Below, in pieces: positions 1-6,165 of a stretch of 7,376 nucleotides of DNA. The notes under the pieces are model-generated. The model was not told the origin of the DNA. It saw only the letters and a program-made list of their open reading frames with translations, and searched no databases. Source of the stretch: an uncultured Actinomycetes bacterium (GTDB taxonomy: Bacteria; Actinomycetota; Acidimicrobiia; Acidimicrobiales; Microtrichaceae); contig CAJBIS010000391.1 of NCBI GenBank assembly GCA_903953195.1, positions 1 through 7,376 on the forward strand. The letters are read 5' to 3'. The translations under genes and the position numbers were made by a program. How positions within the stretch are numbered: the first letter of the stretch is position 1; every line of letters starts with the position of its first letter.

Positions 1-36
1 CACCGTGTCGAGGAGGCCGCGCACGCGGTCAGGCAT
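1..36 (-). CDS. 5' end of an unidentified gene, cut by the left edge
   Basis: Only the first 12 codons are visible (MPDRVRGLLDTV), open to the window edge. The ATG lies at 36-34 and overlaps the last 8 nt of the deacetylase gene upstream of it, whose TGA is at 31-29; such overlaps are typical of co-directional neighbours. A TACGCT hexamer at 51-46 lies 9 nt before this ATG, or 6 nt before an in-frame GTG at 39-37, so the gene may have its own leaderless promoter as well as read-through from the deacetylase gene. No Shine-Dalgarno sequence is visible. The product cannot be identified from 12 residues. Confidence 0.45.
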   Translation of the reverse strand, partial: MPDRVRGLLDTV

Positions 37-1042
37 CACGTTGCGAGCGTACTGTCAGCGCCGCAGCGACCGATTCCGCTCCCGGGCCGCCCGAGGACGG
101 CGGCTCCGGGTGGAGCCGCTCGCCGAGCAGTGCCGCCACGGTCGCTGCCGAGGAGTCGCTGACCGCCTCGAGGTCGTAGCCGCCCTCCAGGAACACGGCG
201 ACCCGTTGCGACGGCACCAGCTCGCAGAGCTCAGCGGTGATGTCGGCGAAGTCTCCCGAGGTCAGTCCGAGATCGGTGAGCGGATCACGCCGGTGTGCGT
301 CGAACCCGGCGGAGATCAACAGCCAGTCGGCTCGGTGCTCGGCGATCGCCGGCGCCACCACCTCGTCGAGCCCACGCCGGTAGTGGTCCCCGGTCGCACC
401 CGCGGGCATCGGAAGGTTGAGCGTCGTCCATCGACCGGGGCCGTCGCCGATCTCGGTGACGGCCCCCGATCCCGGGTACATGGGCGACTGGTGCCACGAC
501 ACGTAGAGCACCTCGGGCGACTCGGCGAAGATGTCCTGGGTGCCGTTGCCGTGATGCGCGTCGACGTCGACGATCGCCACACGTTCGCCCGCGGCCACCA
601 GGTGGGCGGCTGCCACCGCGACATGGTTGTAGAGACAGAACCCCATCGCCCGGGTCGCCGTGGCGTGGTGTCCCGGCGGCCGGACCGGCAGGAACGCAGC
701 GCTGGCCTCGCCGGCGCGCAGCCGCTCGACGGCGTCGATCCCGGAGCCCGACGCCAGCCGGGCGAGGTCGGCCGACACCGGACAGACGATCGTGTCGTCG
801 TCGAGGTGGACCCGCCCGGAGCCGCAGAACCGCTCGATGCCCTCGACGAAGGCCGCAGGGTGCACCCGGTGCAACTCGTCGTCCGTCGCGGGGCGGGGTT
901 CGACCCAGCGCACCGCGTCGGACAGCCCGTACTCGTCGAGTCCGGCCCGGACCGCCACCAGACGTTCCGGTCGCTCCGGGTGGTAGGGCCCGGTGTCGTG
1001 CCCGGCGAACCGATCGTCCGCGTAGAACAGCACCGTCACCAT
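29..1042 (-). CDS. Histone-deacetylase-family zinc amidohydrolase (AcuC/class II HDAC-like)
   Basis: This is a full-length (337 aa) member of the zinc-dependent histone deacetylase / acetoin-utilisation protein / acetylpolyamine amidohydrolase superfamily, which hydrolyses acetyl-amide bonds on lysines or polyamines. Family landmarks are in the expected order: YHPERPERL (residues 20-28); RPPGHHA with the catalytic His pair at 125-126; FCLYNHVAVAA (135-145); DVDAHHGNGTQ with presumed zinc ligands Asp161 and His163; GFDAHRRDPL with zinc ligand Asp248; and EGGY with the transition-state Tyr289. All catalytic positions are intact, so it should be active. No signal peptide or membrane helix is seen, so it is presumably cytoplasmic. 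I chose ATG 1042; the open frame continues upstream to 1183, but that stretch is non-conserved and lies beyond the -10 box. GTG 1039 (one codon in) lies exactly 6 nt after the -10 and may be the true leaderless start. The substrate cannot be read from sequence: protein lysine, polyamine and small acetyl amide are all possible. A GNAT acetyltransferase is divergently transcribed next door. Confidence 0.93.
   Translation of the reverse strand: MVTVLFYADDRFAGHDTGPYHPERPERLVAVRAGLDEYGLSDAVRWVEPRPATDDELHRVHPAAFVEGIERFCGSGRVHLDDDTIVCPVSADLARLASGSGIDAVERLRAGEASAAFLPVRPPGHHATATRAMGFCLYNHVAVAAAHLVAAGERVAIVDVDAHHGNGTQDIFAESPEVLYVSWHQSPMYPGSGAVTEIGDGPGRWTTLNLPMPAGATGDHYRRGLDEVVAPAIAEHRADWLLISAGFDAHRRDPLTDLGLTSGDFADITAELCELVPSQRVAVFLEGGYDLEAVSDSSAATVAALLGERLHPEPPSSGGPGAESVAAALTVRSQRDA
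46..51 (-). promoter_or_regulatory. Candidate -10 element for the truncated left-edge gene
   Basis: On the minus strand this reads TACGCT, matching the TANNNT form of actinobacterial housekeeping -10 boxes. It lies 9 nt before the ATG at 36 and 6 nt before the in-frame GTG at 39. It sits inside the 3' end of the deacetylase gene. No convincing -35 is visible. It is supported mainly by the identical hexamer in front of two other genes in the window. Confidence 0.4.
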
Positions 1043-1045
1043 CTC

Positions 1046-1051
1046 AGCGTA
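1046..1051 (-). promoter_or_regulatory. Candidate -10 element of the deacetylase gene
   Basis: The minus strand reads TACGCT, followed by GAG and ATG. The gap is 3 nt to ATG 1042 and 6 nt to the in-frame second codon GTG 1039. A transcript starting about 6 nt after the hexamer would begin at or near that GTG, so the mRNA would be leaderless. No consensus -35 is visible. Confidence 0.5.
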
Positions 1052-1153
1052 CCGGGGTGTCGACGGGCCGCACCGAGCGATGCACCGCGAACCGGGCCAT
1101 CGGACCGGACGAACGAGCCGTCGACGAGATCGGTTCCGCCACCCCGGTTCCCG

Positions 1154-1159
1154 TACGCT
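1154..1159 (+). promoter_or_regulatory. Candidate -10 element of the GNAT gene
   Basis: TACGCT, identical to the hexamer before the deacetylase gene on the other strand, lies 8 nt before GTG 1168. No Shine-Dalgarno sequence precedes that GTG, so a leaderless transcript is the simplest reading. The -35 region is not recognisable. The divergent region 1043-1167 thus holds back-to-back promoters about 100 bp apart. Confidence 0.5.
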
Positions 1160-1167
1160 CTCCCTCG

Positions 1168-1929
1168 GTGCCGTCGGCACCATCGACCCTCTCCATGCAT
1201 CGCACCGTGAACGCCCGACAGACGCTGATCGTGGGACGGGACCGCTTCCGAATCGGTCCCTGGCACGCCGACCACGCCATCGCGTACCTGTCGCTGCCGC
1301 CGGAGTCCCCGCGCCCGACCGACGCCGGACTCGGTGCGTGCATCGAACGGATCGCTCGGGGCGGCTACCGGTCGATCATCACGTCGGCACTGCACCCCGA
1401 TGAGGCCGGCCCGTTCCTCCGGCACGGTTTCGAGGAGTTCGACCGACTGCGCGTCCTCGCCCATCCGCTGCGCGAGCGCGCCGCGGACGCCAACTGGTCA
1501 CGCCCGCCCGCCGGGGTCCGCCTCCGCCGGGCCCGACGGTCCGATCGTGACGCCGCACTCGAGGTCGACCACCGCGCCTTCCCCGAGTTCTGGCGACTCG
1601 ACCGGGACGCGATGGACGACGCCGAGACGGCCACGCCCGCCCGACGCTTCCGAGTCGCCGACGCCGAGGGTGTCGTCGCCTATGCCATCACCGGCCGGAG
1701 CGGCGCACAGGCCTTCCTCCAGCGGCTCGCAACCGACCCGTCGCACAGCGGCCGCGGCATCGCCGGCGCCCTCATCGGCGACGCGCTGCGCTGGGCCGCT
1801 CGACACCGGTGCCGTCGCCTGCTCGTCAACACCCAGCAGGACAACCACCGGGCGCTCGCGCTCTACGAACGACTCGGCTTCCAGCTCACCCCGAGCGACC
1901 TCGTGGTGCTGAGCCGGCAGGTCACGTGA
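1168..1929 (+). CDS. GNAT-family N-acetyltransferase with a degenerate N-terminal half
   Basis: This 253-aa protein (numbered from GTG 1168) has a complete C-terminal GNAT domain at about 116-250, which would transfer acetyl from acetyl-CoA to an amine. Motif A is LATDPSHSGRGIAGAL (187-202), carrying the pyrophosphate-binding loop; the usual first Arg/Gln of that loop appears to be Ser194. Motif B is NTQQDNHRALALYERLGF (221-238), containing the typical Asn and Tyr. The N-terminal part (about 20-105) looks like a shortened second GNAT half: GYRSIITSAL followed by FLRHGFEEFDRLRVL resembles a motif-B/beta-strand end, but no motif A is present. The start was chosen because of the TACGCT box 8 nt upstream; ATG 1195 (244 aa) is the main alternative, and an upstream ATG at 1057 would run through the divergent promoter region. 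The stop is 7 nt before the DUF6049-like gene, so the two are probably co-transcribed. The substrate is unknown: ribosomal-protein RimI-like, lysine or small-molecule activity are all possible. Confidence 0.8.
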   Translation: MPSAPSTLSMHRTVNARQTLIVGRDRFRIGPWHADHAIAYLSLPPESPRPTDAGLGACIERIARGGYRSIITSALHPDEAGPFLRHGFEEFDRLRVLAHPLRERAADANWSRPPAGVRLRRARRSDRDAALEVDHRAFPEFWRLDRDAMDDAETATPARRFRVADAEGVVAYAITGRSGAQAFLQRLATDPSHSGRGIAGALIGDALRWAARHRCRRLLVNTQQDNHRALALYERLGFQLTPSDLVVLSRQVT

Positions 1930-1936
1930 TCAGCTC

Positions 1937-4117
1937 GTGAGCCGTCGACGAGGCGCGGCCGTCGCGCTCGCTCTGGTGGTCCTGACCACCGCCGCCGGGG
2001 GCAGCCGCGCCGCAGCATCACCGGCCGGCCGCCCGACGGATCGCCAGTCCCCGGCCGCGCCAGCCGATGTGTTGTCCGTCGAGTTCGTGTCCCCCTCGGT
2101 GGCGCCCGACGGGACGTTCGAGGTTCGCTTCGCACCGACGACCGGCATCCCTGCGGACGCGGTCGTCCGCGTCACGATCCATCAACCGCTCGGCGCCAGT
2201 GGGCTCCGCGCCGCCGTCGGACGCGTCGCCGAGGGCGGTTCGCCCGGAGGCGCGGTCCGGGGACCGATCGAGGTGCCGGCGCCGCTGTTCGGCGACCCGG
2301 CAGCCGGCTGGCGGCTCTCACTCCCCATCCGATCCGGGCCGGGCGACCCGCAGCGCCTGCTCGTTCCCCGTGAGGGCATCCACCCCGTGAGTCTCGAACT
2401 CGTCACCGCAGGTGGTACCCGGCTCTGGTCATCGACCGTGTTCCTGAACCGGTTGCCGGCGACGCCGACGACCGGGTCCGACGGCCGCCCGGCGACGATG
2501 GCGGTGTCACTGGTGGTCCCGCTCGACAGCCCTCCCACGTTGAGCCCCACCGGCGCCCCGGCGCTGCAGGCCGACACCCTGGTCAGTGTGGCCGAGCTCA
2601 CGAAGCTGCTCGAGGCCGTGCCCGAGGCGCCGCTGACACTCGGCCTGCGACCGAACACGCTGACCGGTGCCGTGGGGAGCGAGACCGGTGGCAGCGGACT
2701 CATCGACGCGCTGCGCAGTCCTCGACTCCGCGGCGCGGCGGTCCGCCGTCCGGACGTGAACGTGGACGTCGGCGGACTCATCGAGGCCAACGCGCTCGAT
2801 GTGCTCAACGACGAACTCACGATCGGCTCGGCGGTGCTGAGCGATCTGACCGCGACCGCCCCGGTGACCTCGACCTGGCTGCTCGACGACACGATCACAC
2901 CCGAGTCGCTCCCCGTGCTCGAGGCGCTCGGCACCAGCCGCGTCATCCTCCCCGTCGAGCGACTCGAGCTCCCCGAGGGCACGACACCGGCAACCGCCCG
3001 CAGCCGGACGATGACGCTGTCCGCCACCGGCGACCGCCCGACGGTCGGGGACGAGGGCTCGAGCCTGACCGTCGTCGCCGATGACCCGGCGCTCACGCTC
3101 CGACTGATCGACCCGAAACAGGATCCGGGCACGGCCGCGAACCGTGTGCTCACCGAACTGACAGCGTCCTGGTTCGCCGCGCTCGACGAGGGTGCCGAGG
3201 CGTTCCCCGGACCGCAGGCGGCGATCGTCGTGCCGCCGCAGGTCGATCCCGCCGTCGTTCGGGCCCTCGTCCCCGGTCTGACGGGCGACGGCCCGTTGCG
3301 TGCCGACCCTCGGGCCACACCACCACCGGCCTCCGACGTCGACGGCGAACCGATCACCGCGACGCTCCAGCCCCGCACGCCGGACGACCCCCGGGCGGCG
3401 ATCGACGGGTTCCGTTCCAGCCGCACGACGATCGTCGGGGTGCGCAGCATCACCGGATTCGGCGAGCCGGCACTGCAGTCCTGGGACCTCCTGAATGCGC
3501 AGAGCATGGCGCGAGACCTCGACCCAGCCGCTCGCGACGCCGCACACGGGTTCATCGAGGCTGACAGCGCGCGCCTGTTGGCCAACATCGAACTGCCATC
3601 GGATCGAAAGGTCGTGCTCACCAGTCAGGACGCCACGATCCCGCTCCGCTTCCGGAACAGCCTGAGCTACCCCGTCGAGGTGCTCCTGCGGCTCCGCAGC
3701 AGTCGGCTCGATTTCCCCGACGGCGACGAACGAACGATCCGCCTCGATCCCGGCGAGAACCTCGTCGATCTGCGGGTGACGTCCCGCGCTCCCGGTGACT
3801 CGATCGTGCGGATCGACGTCACGTCGCCGGACGCCACCGTCGGCGTGGGCTCGGTCCAGATCCCGGTGACGTCGTCGACGATCTCCGGTGTCGGTGCCGC
3901 GCTGTCGGTCATCTCGTTGCTGGTGCTCGGGTGGTGGTGGCTCGCCACGGTGCGTCGGCGCAACCGTCGATCGGCGCGGCGGGCCGGCGCCCACCCCACC
4001 AGTCAGGTCGGTCACCCTCCGGACGGTGAGCACGACCGCACCGAACTCGACCAGATCGAGCAGGACCCGGGCGGGGACGACGCGCCGGACGGTTCCGGGG
4101 AGTCGGGCCGGACCTGA
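1937..4117 (+). CDS. Secreted, C-terminally anchored DUF6049-like envelope protein
   Basis: The product is a 726-aa exported protein. The N terminus MSRRRGAAVALALVVLTTAA, followed by an Ala-rich stretch, is a clear signal peptide with likely cleavage near residues 25-30. A beta-rich Ig-like segment follows (about 45-180). A central region starts around MAVSLVVPLD (188) and includes NVDVGGLIEAN (about 274), STWLLDDTITPESL (about 312) and LEALGTSRVILPVERLEL. A C-terminal Ig-like domain spans about 550-645, beginning near SDRKVVLTSQDATIPLRFRN. One transmembrane helix (652-672, with a WWW at 666-668) is followed by a basic stop-transfer and a 54-residue cytoplasmic tail that becomes acidic. This architecture and position match the actinobacterial DUF6049 / Rv3909 family, whose function is unknown to me; membership is judged by eye. 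The GTG start has no Shine-Dalgarno sequence and begins 7 nt after the GNAT stop, so translation may depend on coupling. In mycobacteria the next gene is the MurJ-pseudokinase fusion; here a kinase without MurJ follows. Confidence 0.78.
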   Translation: MSRRRGAAVALALVVLTTAAGGSRAAASPAGRPTDRQSPAAPADVLSVEFVSPSVAPDGTFEVRFAPTTGIPADAVVRVTIHQPLGASGLRAAVGRVAEGGSPGGAVRGPIEVPAPLFGDPAAGWRLSLPIRSGPGDPQRLLVPREGIHPVSLELVTAGGTRLWSSTVFLNRLPATPTTGSDGRPATMAVSLVVPLDSPPTLSPTGAPALQADTLVSVAELTKLLEAVPEAPLTLGLRPNTLTGAVGSETGGSGLIDALRSPRLRGAAVRRPDVNVDVGGLIEANALDVLNDELTIGSAVLSDLTATAPVTSTWLLDDTITPESLPVLEALGTSRVILPVERLELPEGTTPATARSRTMTLSATGDRPTVGDEGSSLTVVADDPALTLRLIDPKQDPGTAANRVLTELTASWFAALDEGAEAFPGPQAAIVVPPQVDPAVVRALVPGLTGDGPLRADPRATPPPASDVDGEPITATLQPRTPDDPRAAIDGFRSSRTTIVGVRSITGFGEPALQSWDLLNAQSMARDLDPAARDAAHGFIEADSARLLANIELPSDRKVVLTSQDATIPLRFRNSLSYPVEVLLRLRSSRLDFPDGDERTIRLDPGENLVDLRVTSRAPGDSIVRIDVTSPDATVGVGSVQIPVTSSTISGVGAALSVISLLVLGWWWLATVRRRNRRSARRAGAHPTSQVGHPPDGEHDRTELDQIEQDPGGDDAPDGSGESGRT

Positions 4118-4167
4118 CGGCCACGCGAACCGGTCGAGGCGCCGCCGCGACCCCCGGTCCACGGCGG

Positions 4168-4173
4168 TAGCGT
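4168..4173 (+). promoter_or_regulatory. Candidate -10 element of the kinase gene
   Basis: TAGCGT lies 8 nt before GTG 4182, the same spacing as at the GNAT and small-membrane-protein genes. There is no Shine-Dalgarno sequence between it and the start. It suggests that the kinase is transcribed from its own leaderless promoter in the 64-nt gap after the DUF6049-like gene, in addition to any read-through. No clear -35 was found. Confidence 0.45.
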
Positions 4174-4181
4174 CGACGACG

Positions 4182-5732
4182 GTGGACGAGACACGAGCCG
4201 GGACACCGGGGGTTCCGATCGCATCGACGAGCGCCGGCCTCGCCGGGCTGGTGCTGGCCGGCCGGTACCGGCTGGACCGACTGATCGGTTCCGGCGGCAT
4301 GGCCCAGGTGTGGGAGGCGACCGACAGCGTCCTCGGGCGGCGCGTGGCCGTGAAGCTCCTGCACCCGCACCTCACGAGCGACGCGGTGTACGTCCAGCGG
4401 TTCCGGCAGGAGGCGATCGCCGCAGCCAAGCTCAACGATCCGGGCATCGTCGGTGTGTTCGACACCTGCAGCGATCAGGGCCACGAGGCGATCGTGATGG
4501 AGTTGCTCGACGCCACGACACTGCGGGACCTCCTCGACGAACGCCACGTGCTCGACGCCGAGACCACCGAGCGGATCGGACTGCGACTGCTCGACGCGAT
4601 CGAGGCCGCCCATCGCGCCGGTCTCGTGCACCGGGACATCAAGCCGTCGAACGTGTTGTTGTGCTCCGACGGCCGGGTGAAGATCGCCGACTTCGGCATC
4701 GCCAAGGCCGACGGTCAGACCGAACTCACCCAGGAGGGGTCGCTGATCGGCACGGCGTCGTACCTCTCCCCCGAACAACTCCGCGGTGACGAACTCGACG
4801 GCCGATCCGACCTGTACTCGCTCGGGGTCCTGCTCTACGAGTGCGTCACCGGCAGGATCCCCTTCAGTGGCGACAGCACCGCGGCGGTCGCGCTGGCCCG
4901 CCTGCACACGCCACCGCTGGATCCCCGACAGGTTCGGGCCGATGTGCCACCGCACCTCGCGAACGTGCTGATGGTGGCGCTCGCGCTCGAACCCGATGAC
5001 CGGTTCGCCACGGCGGCGGACTTCCGGGCCGCACTGATGGGCGGGCACGCCGTCGTCGCCGGACCACCGGTGGGCTACGAACCCGAGCTCGATCCGTACG
5101 ACGACGAGACGTCGTTCAGCCGTTCCGAGCGGAGCTGGCTGCTTCGGGCTCTCCTGATCATCCTCGTCGGCGCCGCGCTCACCGTCGCCGGGCTGCTGCT
5201 CCGCGAGACGCAGCAGCCGGTCGAGCCCAACGGCACCGAGCCCTCGACCGCCGACGTCGAGCCGAGCCAGCTCCCCATCGCCCGCGTCAGCACCTTCGAC
5301 CCGCAGGGCAGTGGCACACGCGGTGAGAACGACGCACAGGCGTCGAACGTGGCGGATGGCAACGGTTCCACGGCGTGGTCGACGGAGCAGTACGACCAGG
5401 CGGACTTCTTCGGCGAGAAGACCGGCGTCGGGGTCGGCCTCGTGCTCGAATCACGGTCACAGGTCGACCAGGTACGGATCGCCAGTTCCGCGAACGGGTG
5501 GAGCGGAGCGATCTACGTCATCGACGCCGAGTCGATCGAAGGCATCGACCTGGGTGAGCTCGAACCCGCAGCTCGTGTCGACGACGTCCAGGGCACGGTC
5601 ACCGTCGACACCGGCGGCGCCACGGGTCGGATCGTGCTGCTGTGGATCACGAATCTCGGTGACCCCAGTGGCGATCGCCATCGGGTCGAGGTCACCGCAC
5701 TCGAGGCCAGCGGCCGTCCGGCACCGGGCTGA
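4182..5732 (+). CDS. Hanks-type Ser/Thr protein kinase with extracellular discoidin-like domain
   Basis: This 516-aa bitopic membrane kinase phosphorylates Ser/Thr using ATP. The kinase domain (about 28-285) has every catalytic element: glycine loop IGSGGMAQVW (35-44), AVKLL with Lys58, helix-C Glu77, HRDIKPSN (150-157, catalytic Asp152), DFG (170-172), and an activation loop with Thr180, Thr183, Ser187 and Thr191 leading to SYLSPEQ. A charged juxtamembrane linker precedes one helix (about 319-340, LLRALLIILVGAALTVAGLL). The external part (about 365-512) resembles F5/8 type C/discoidin folds, with ASNVADGNGSTAW (387-399) and KTGVGVGLVL (413-422). No PASTA repeats are present. The same kinase-helix-extracellular order forms the C-terminal part of mycobacterial Rv3910, where it is fused behind MurJ and the kinase is degenerate. 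Here MurJ is absent and the kinase looks active. The start is GTG 4182, 8 nt after a TAGCGT box; the frame is open back to 3888, but that part overlaps the preceding gene and is not conserved. A role in peptidoglycan or envelope control is inferred from the family. Confidence 0.95.
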   Translation: MDETRAGTPGVPIASTSAGLAGLVLAGRYRLDRLIGSGGMAQVWEATDSVLGRRVAVKLLHPHLTSDAVYVQRFRQEAIAAAKLNDPGIVGVFDTCSDQGHEAIVMELLDATTLRDLLDERHVLDAETTERIGLRLLDAIEAAHRAGLVHRDIKPSNVLLCSDGRVKIADFGIAKADGQTELTQEGSLIGTASYLSPEQLRGDELDGRSDLYSLGVLLYECVTGRIPFSGDSTAAVALARLHTPPLDPRQVRADVPPHLANVLMVALALEPDDRFATAADFRAALMGGHAVVAGPPVGYEPELDPYDDETSFSRSERSWLLRALLIILVGAALTVAGLLLRETQQPVEPNGTEPSTADVEPSQLPIARVSTFDPQGSGTRGENDAQASNVADGNGSTAWSTEQYDQADFFGEKTGVGVGLVLESRSQVDQVRIASSANGWSGAIYVIDAESIEGIDLGELEPAARVDDVQGTVTVDTGGATGRIVLLWITNLGDPSGDRHRVEVTALEASGRPAPG

Positions 5733-5763
5733 CCGGTCGTCGCGTCCGGGGGTCGATCGGGCC

Positions 5764-5769
5764 TAGGCT
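5764..5769 (+). promoter_or_regulatory. Candidate -10 element of the small membrane protein gene
   Basis: TAGGCT lies 8 nt before ATG 5778 in the 45-nt gap after the kinase stop. The CAGG just before the ATG is too close to act as a Shine-Dalgarno sequence, so this again looks like a leaderless start. No -35 consensus was recognised. Confidence 0.5.
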
Positions 5770-5777
5770 CCGTCAGG

Positions 5778-6095
5778 ATGTCCCTGCCTGACGACGACCG
5801 ACTCGCCGCCAACCACACCGAACCCGACTGGACCGACCAGGTCACCGACCTGATCGTCGACTCGGTCGACAAGGTGCGCGCCAAGACCACCGGCCCGCTG
5901 CTCGACTTCAGCCGCGCCGGCGTGCTGGCGCTCGTGGCGCTGATCATCCTGCTCCCGATCCTGGTGATGGTCATCGTCGGCATGGTGCGGTTCTTCAACT
6001 GGTTGCTGCCCGGCGGAATCTGGGTCTCCTACGTGGTGATGTCGGTGATCTTCCTGATCATCGGCGCCGTCCTCTGGAAGCAGCGCAAGGACTGA
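5778..6095 (+). CDS. Small two-helix membrane protein of unknown function
   Basis: This 105-aa protein has an acidic, hydrophilic N terminus (about 1-45, including DWTDQVTDLIVDSVDKVRAK). Two strongly hydrophobic helices follow, at about 48-69 (VLALVALIILLPILVMVIVG) and about 80-99 (IWVSYVVMSVIFLIIGAVLW), and it ends in KQRKD. A WLLPGG turn links the helices. The basic C terminus favours both ends being cytoplasmic. There is no signal peptide and no cysteine. The layout is loosely reminiscent of actinobacterial Holin-X-type or phage-shock-like small membrane proteins, but I recognise no family. It lies between the kinase and trxB, where mycobacteria carry sigM and its anti-sigma factor; it has no DNA-binding or zinc-binding motif and so is not an obvious substitute. 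The reading frame is supported by the -10 box at the right distance and by coherent hydrophobicity. Confidence 0.75.
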   Translation: MSLPDDDRLAANHTEPDWTDQVTDLIVDSVDKVRAKTTGPLLDFSRAGVLALVALIILLPILVMVIVGMVRFFNWLLPGGIWVSYVVMSVIFLIIGAVLWKQRKD

Positions 6096-6156
6096 CGGGC
6101 GACTCGAACCGACGTCCGCCGCCGCCCTCATCACGTCCGCCCCAAGTCATCTGAAC

Positions 6157-6160
6157 GAGG
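6157..6160 (+). promoter_or_regulatory. Shine-Dalgarno sequence fixing the trxB start
   Basis: GAGG (in ACGAGGT) lies 5 nt before GTG 6166. It is one of only two recognisable ribosome binding sites in the window. It supports the GTG start even though the first 18 residues are a non-conserved Ser/Ala/Asp-rich extension. Confidence 0.6.
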
Positions 6161-6165
6161 TCCCC

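Noticed and set aside
1057..1167. N-terminal extension of the GNAT protein from ATG 1057
   Set aside because: It would cross the divergent promoter region and the GNAT -10 box, and the added residues show no conserved character.
5..1210. A 401-codon plus-strand open frame across the deacetylase gene
   Set aside because: It is antisense to a gene with intact catalytic motifs, its translation is Arg/Gly-rich low-complexity, and it has no promoter or ribosome binding site. It is a GC-rich shadow frame.
3888..4181. N-terminal extension of the kinase into the DUF6049-like gene
   Set aside because: About 98 extra residues would overlap the preceding gene by 230 nt, are Arg/Ser-rich, and precede the promoter element at 4168.
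2182..4465. Long minus-strand open frames (479 and 652 codons) opposite the DUF6049-like and kinase genes
   Set aside because: They overlap well-supported plus-strand genes. Their translations are rich in Ser/Arg or Arg/Gly/His without any recognisable domain, as expected of complementary frames in high-GC DNA.
5731..5754. Intrinsic terminator after the kinase gene (GACC...GGTC inverted repeat)
   Set aside because: The stem is short and interrupted, and there is no T-run after it.
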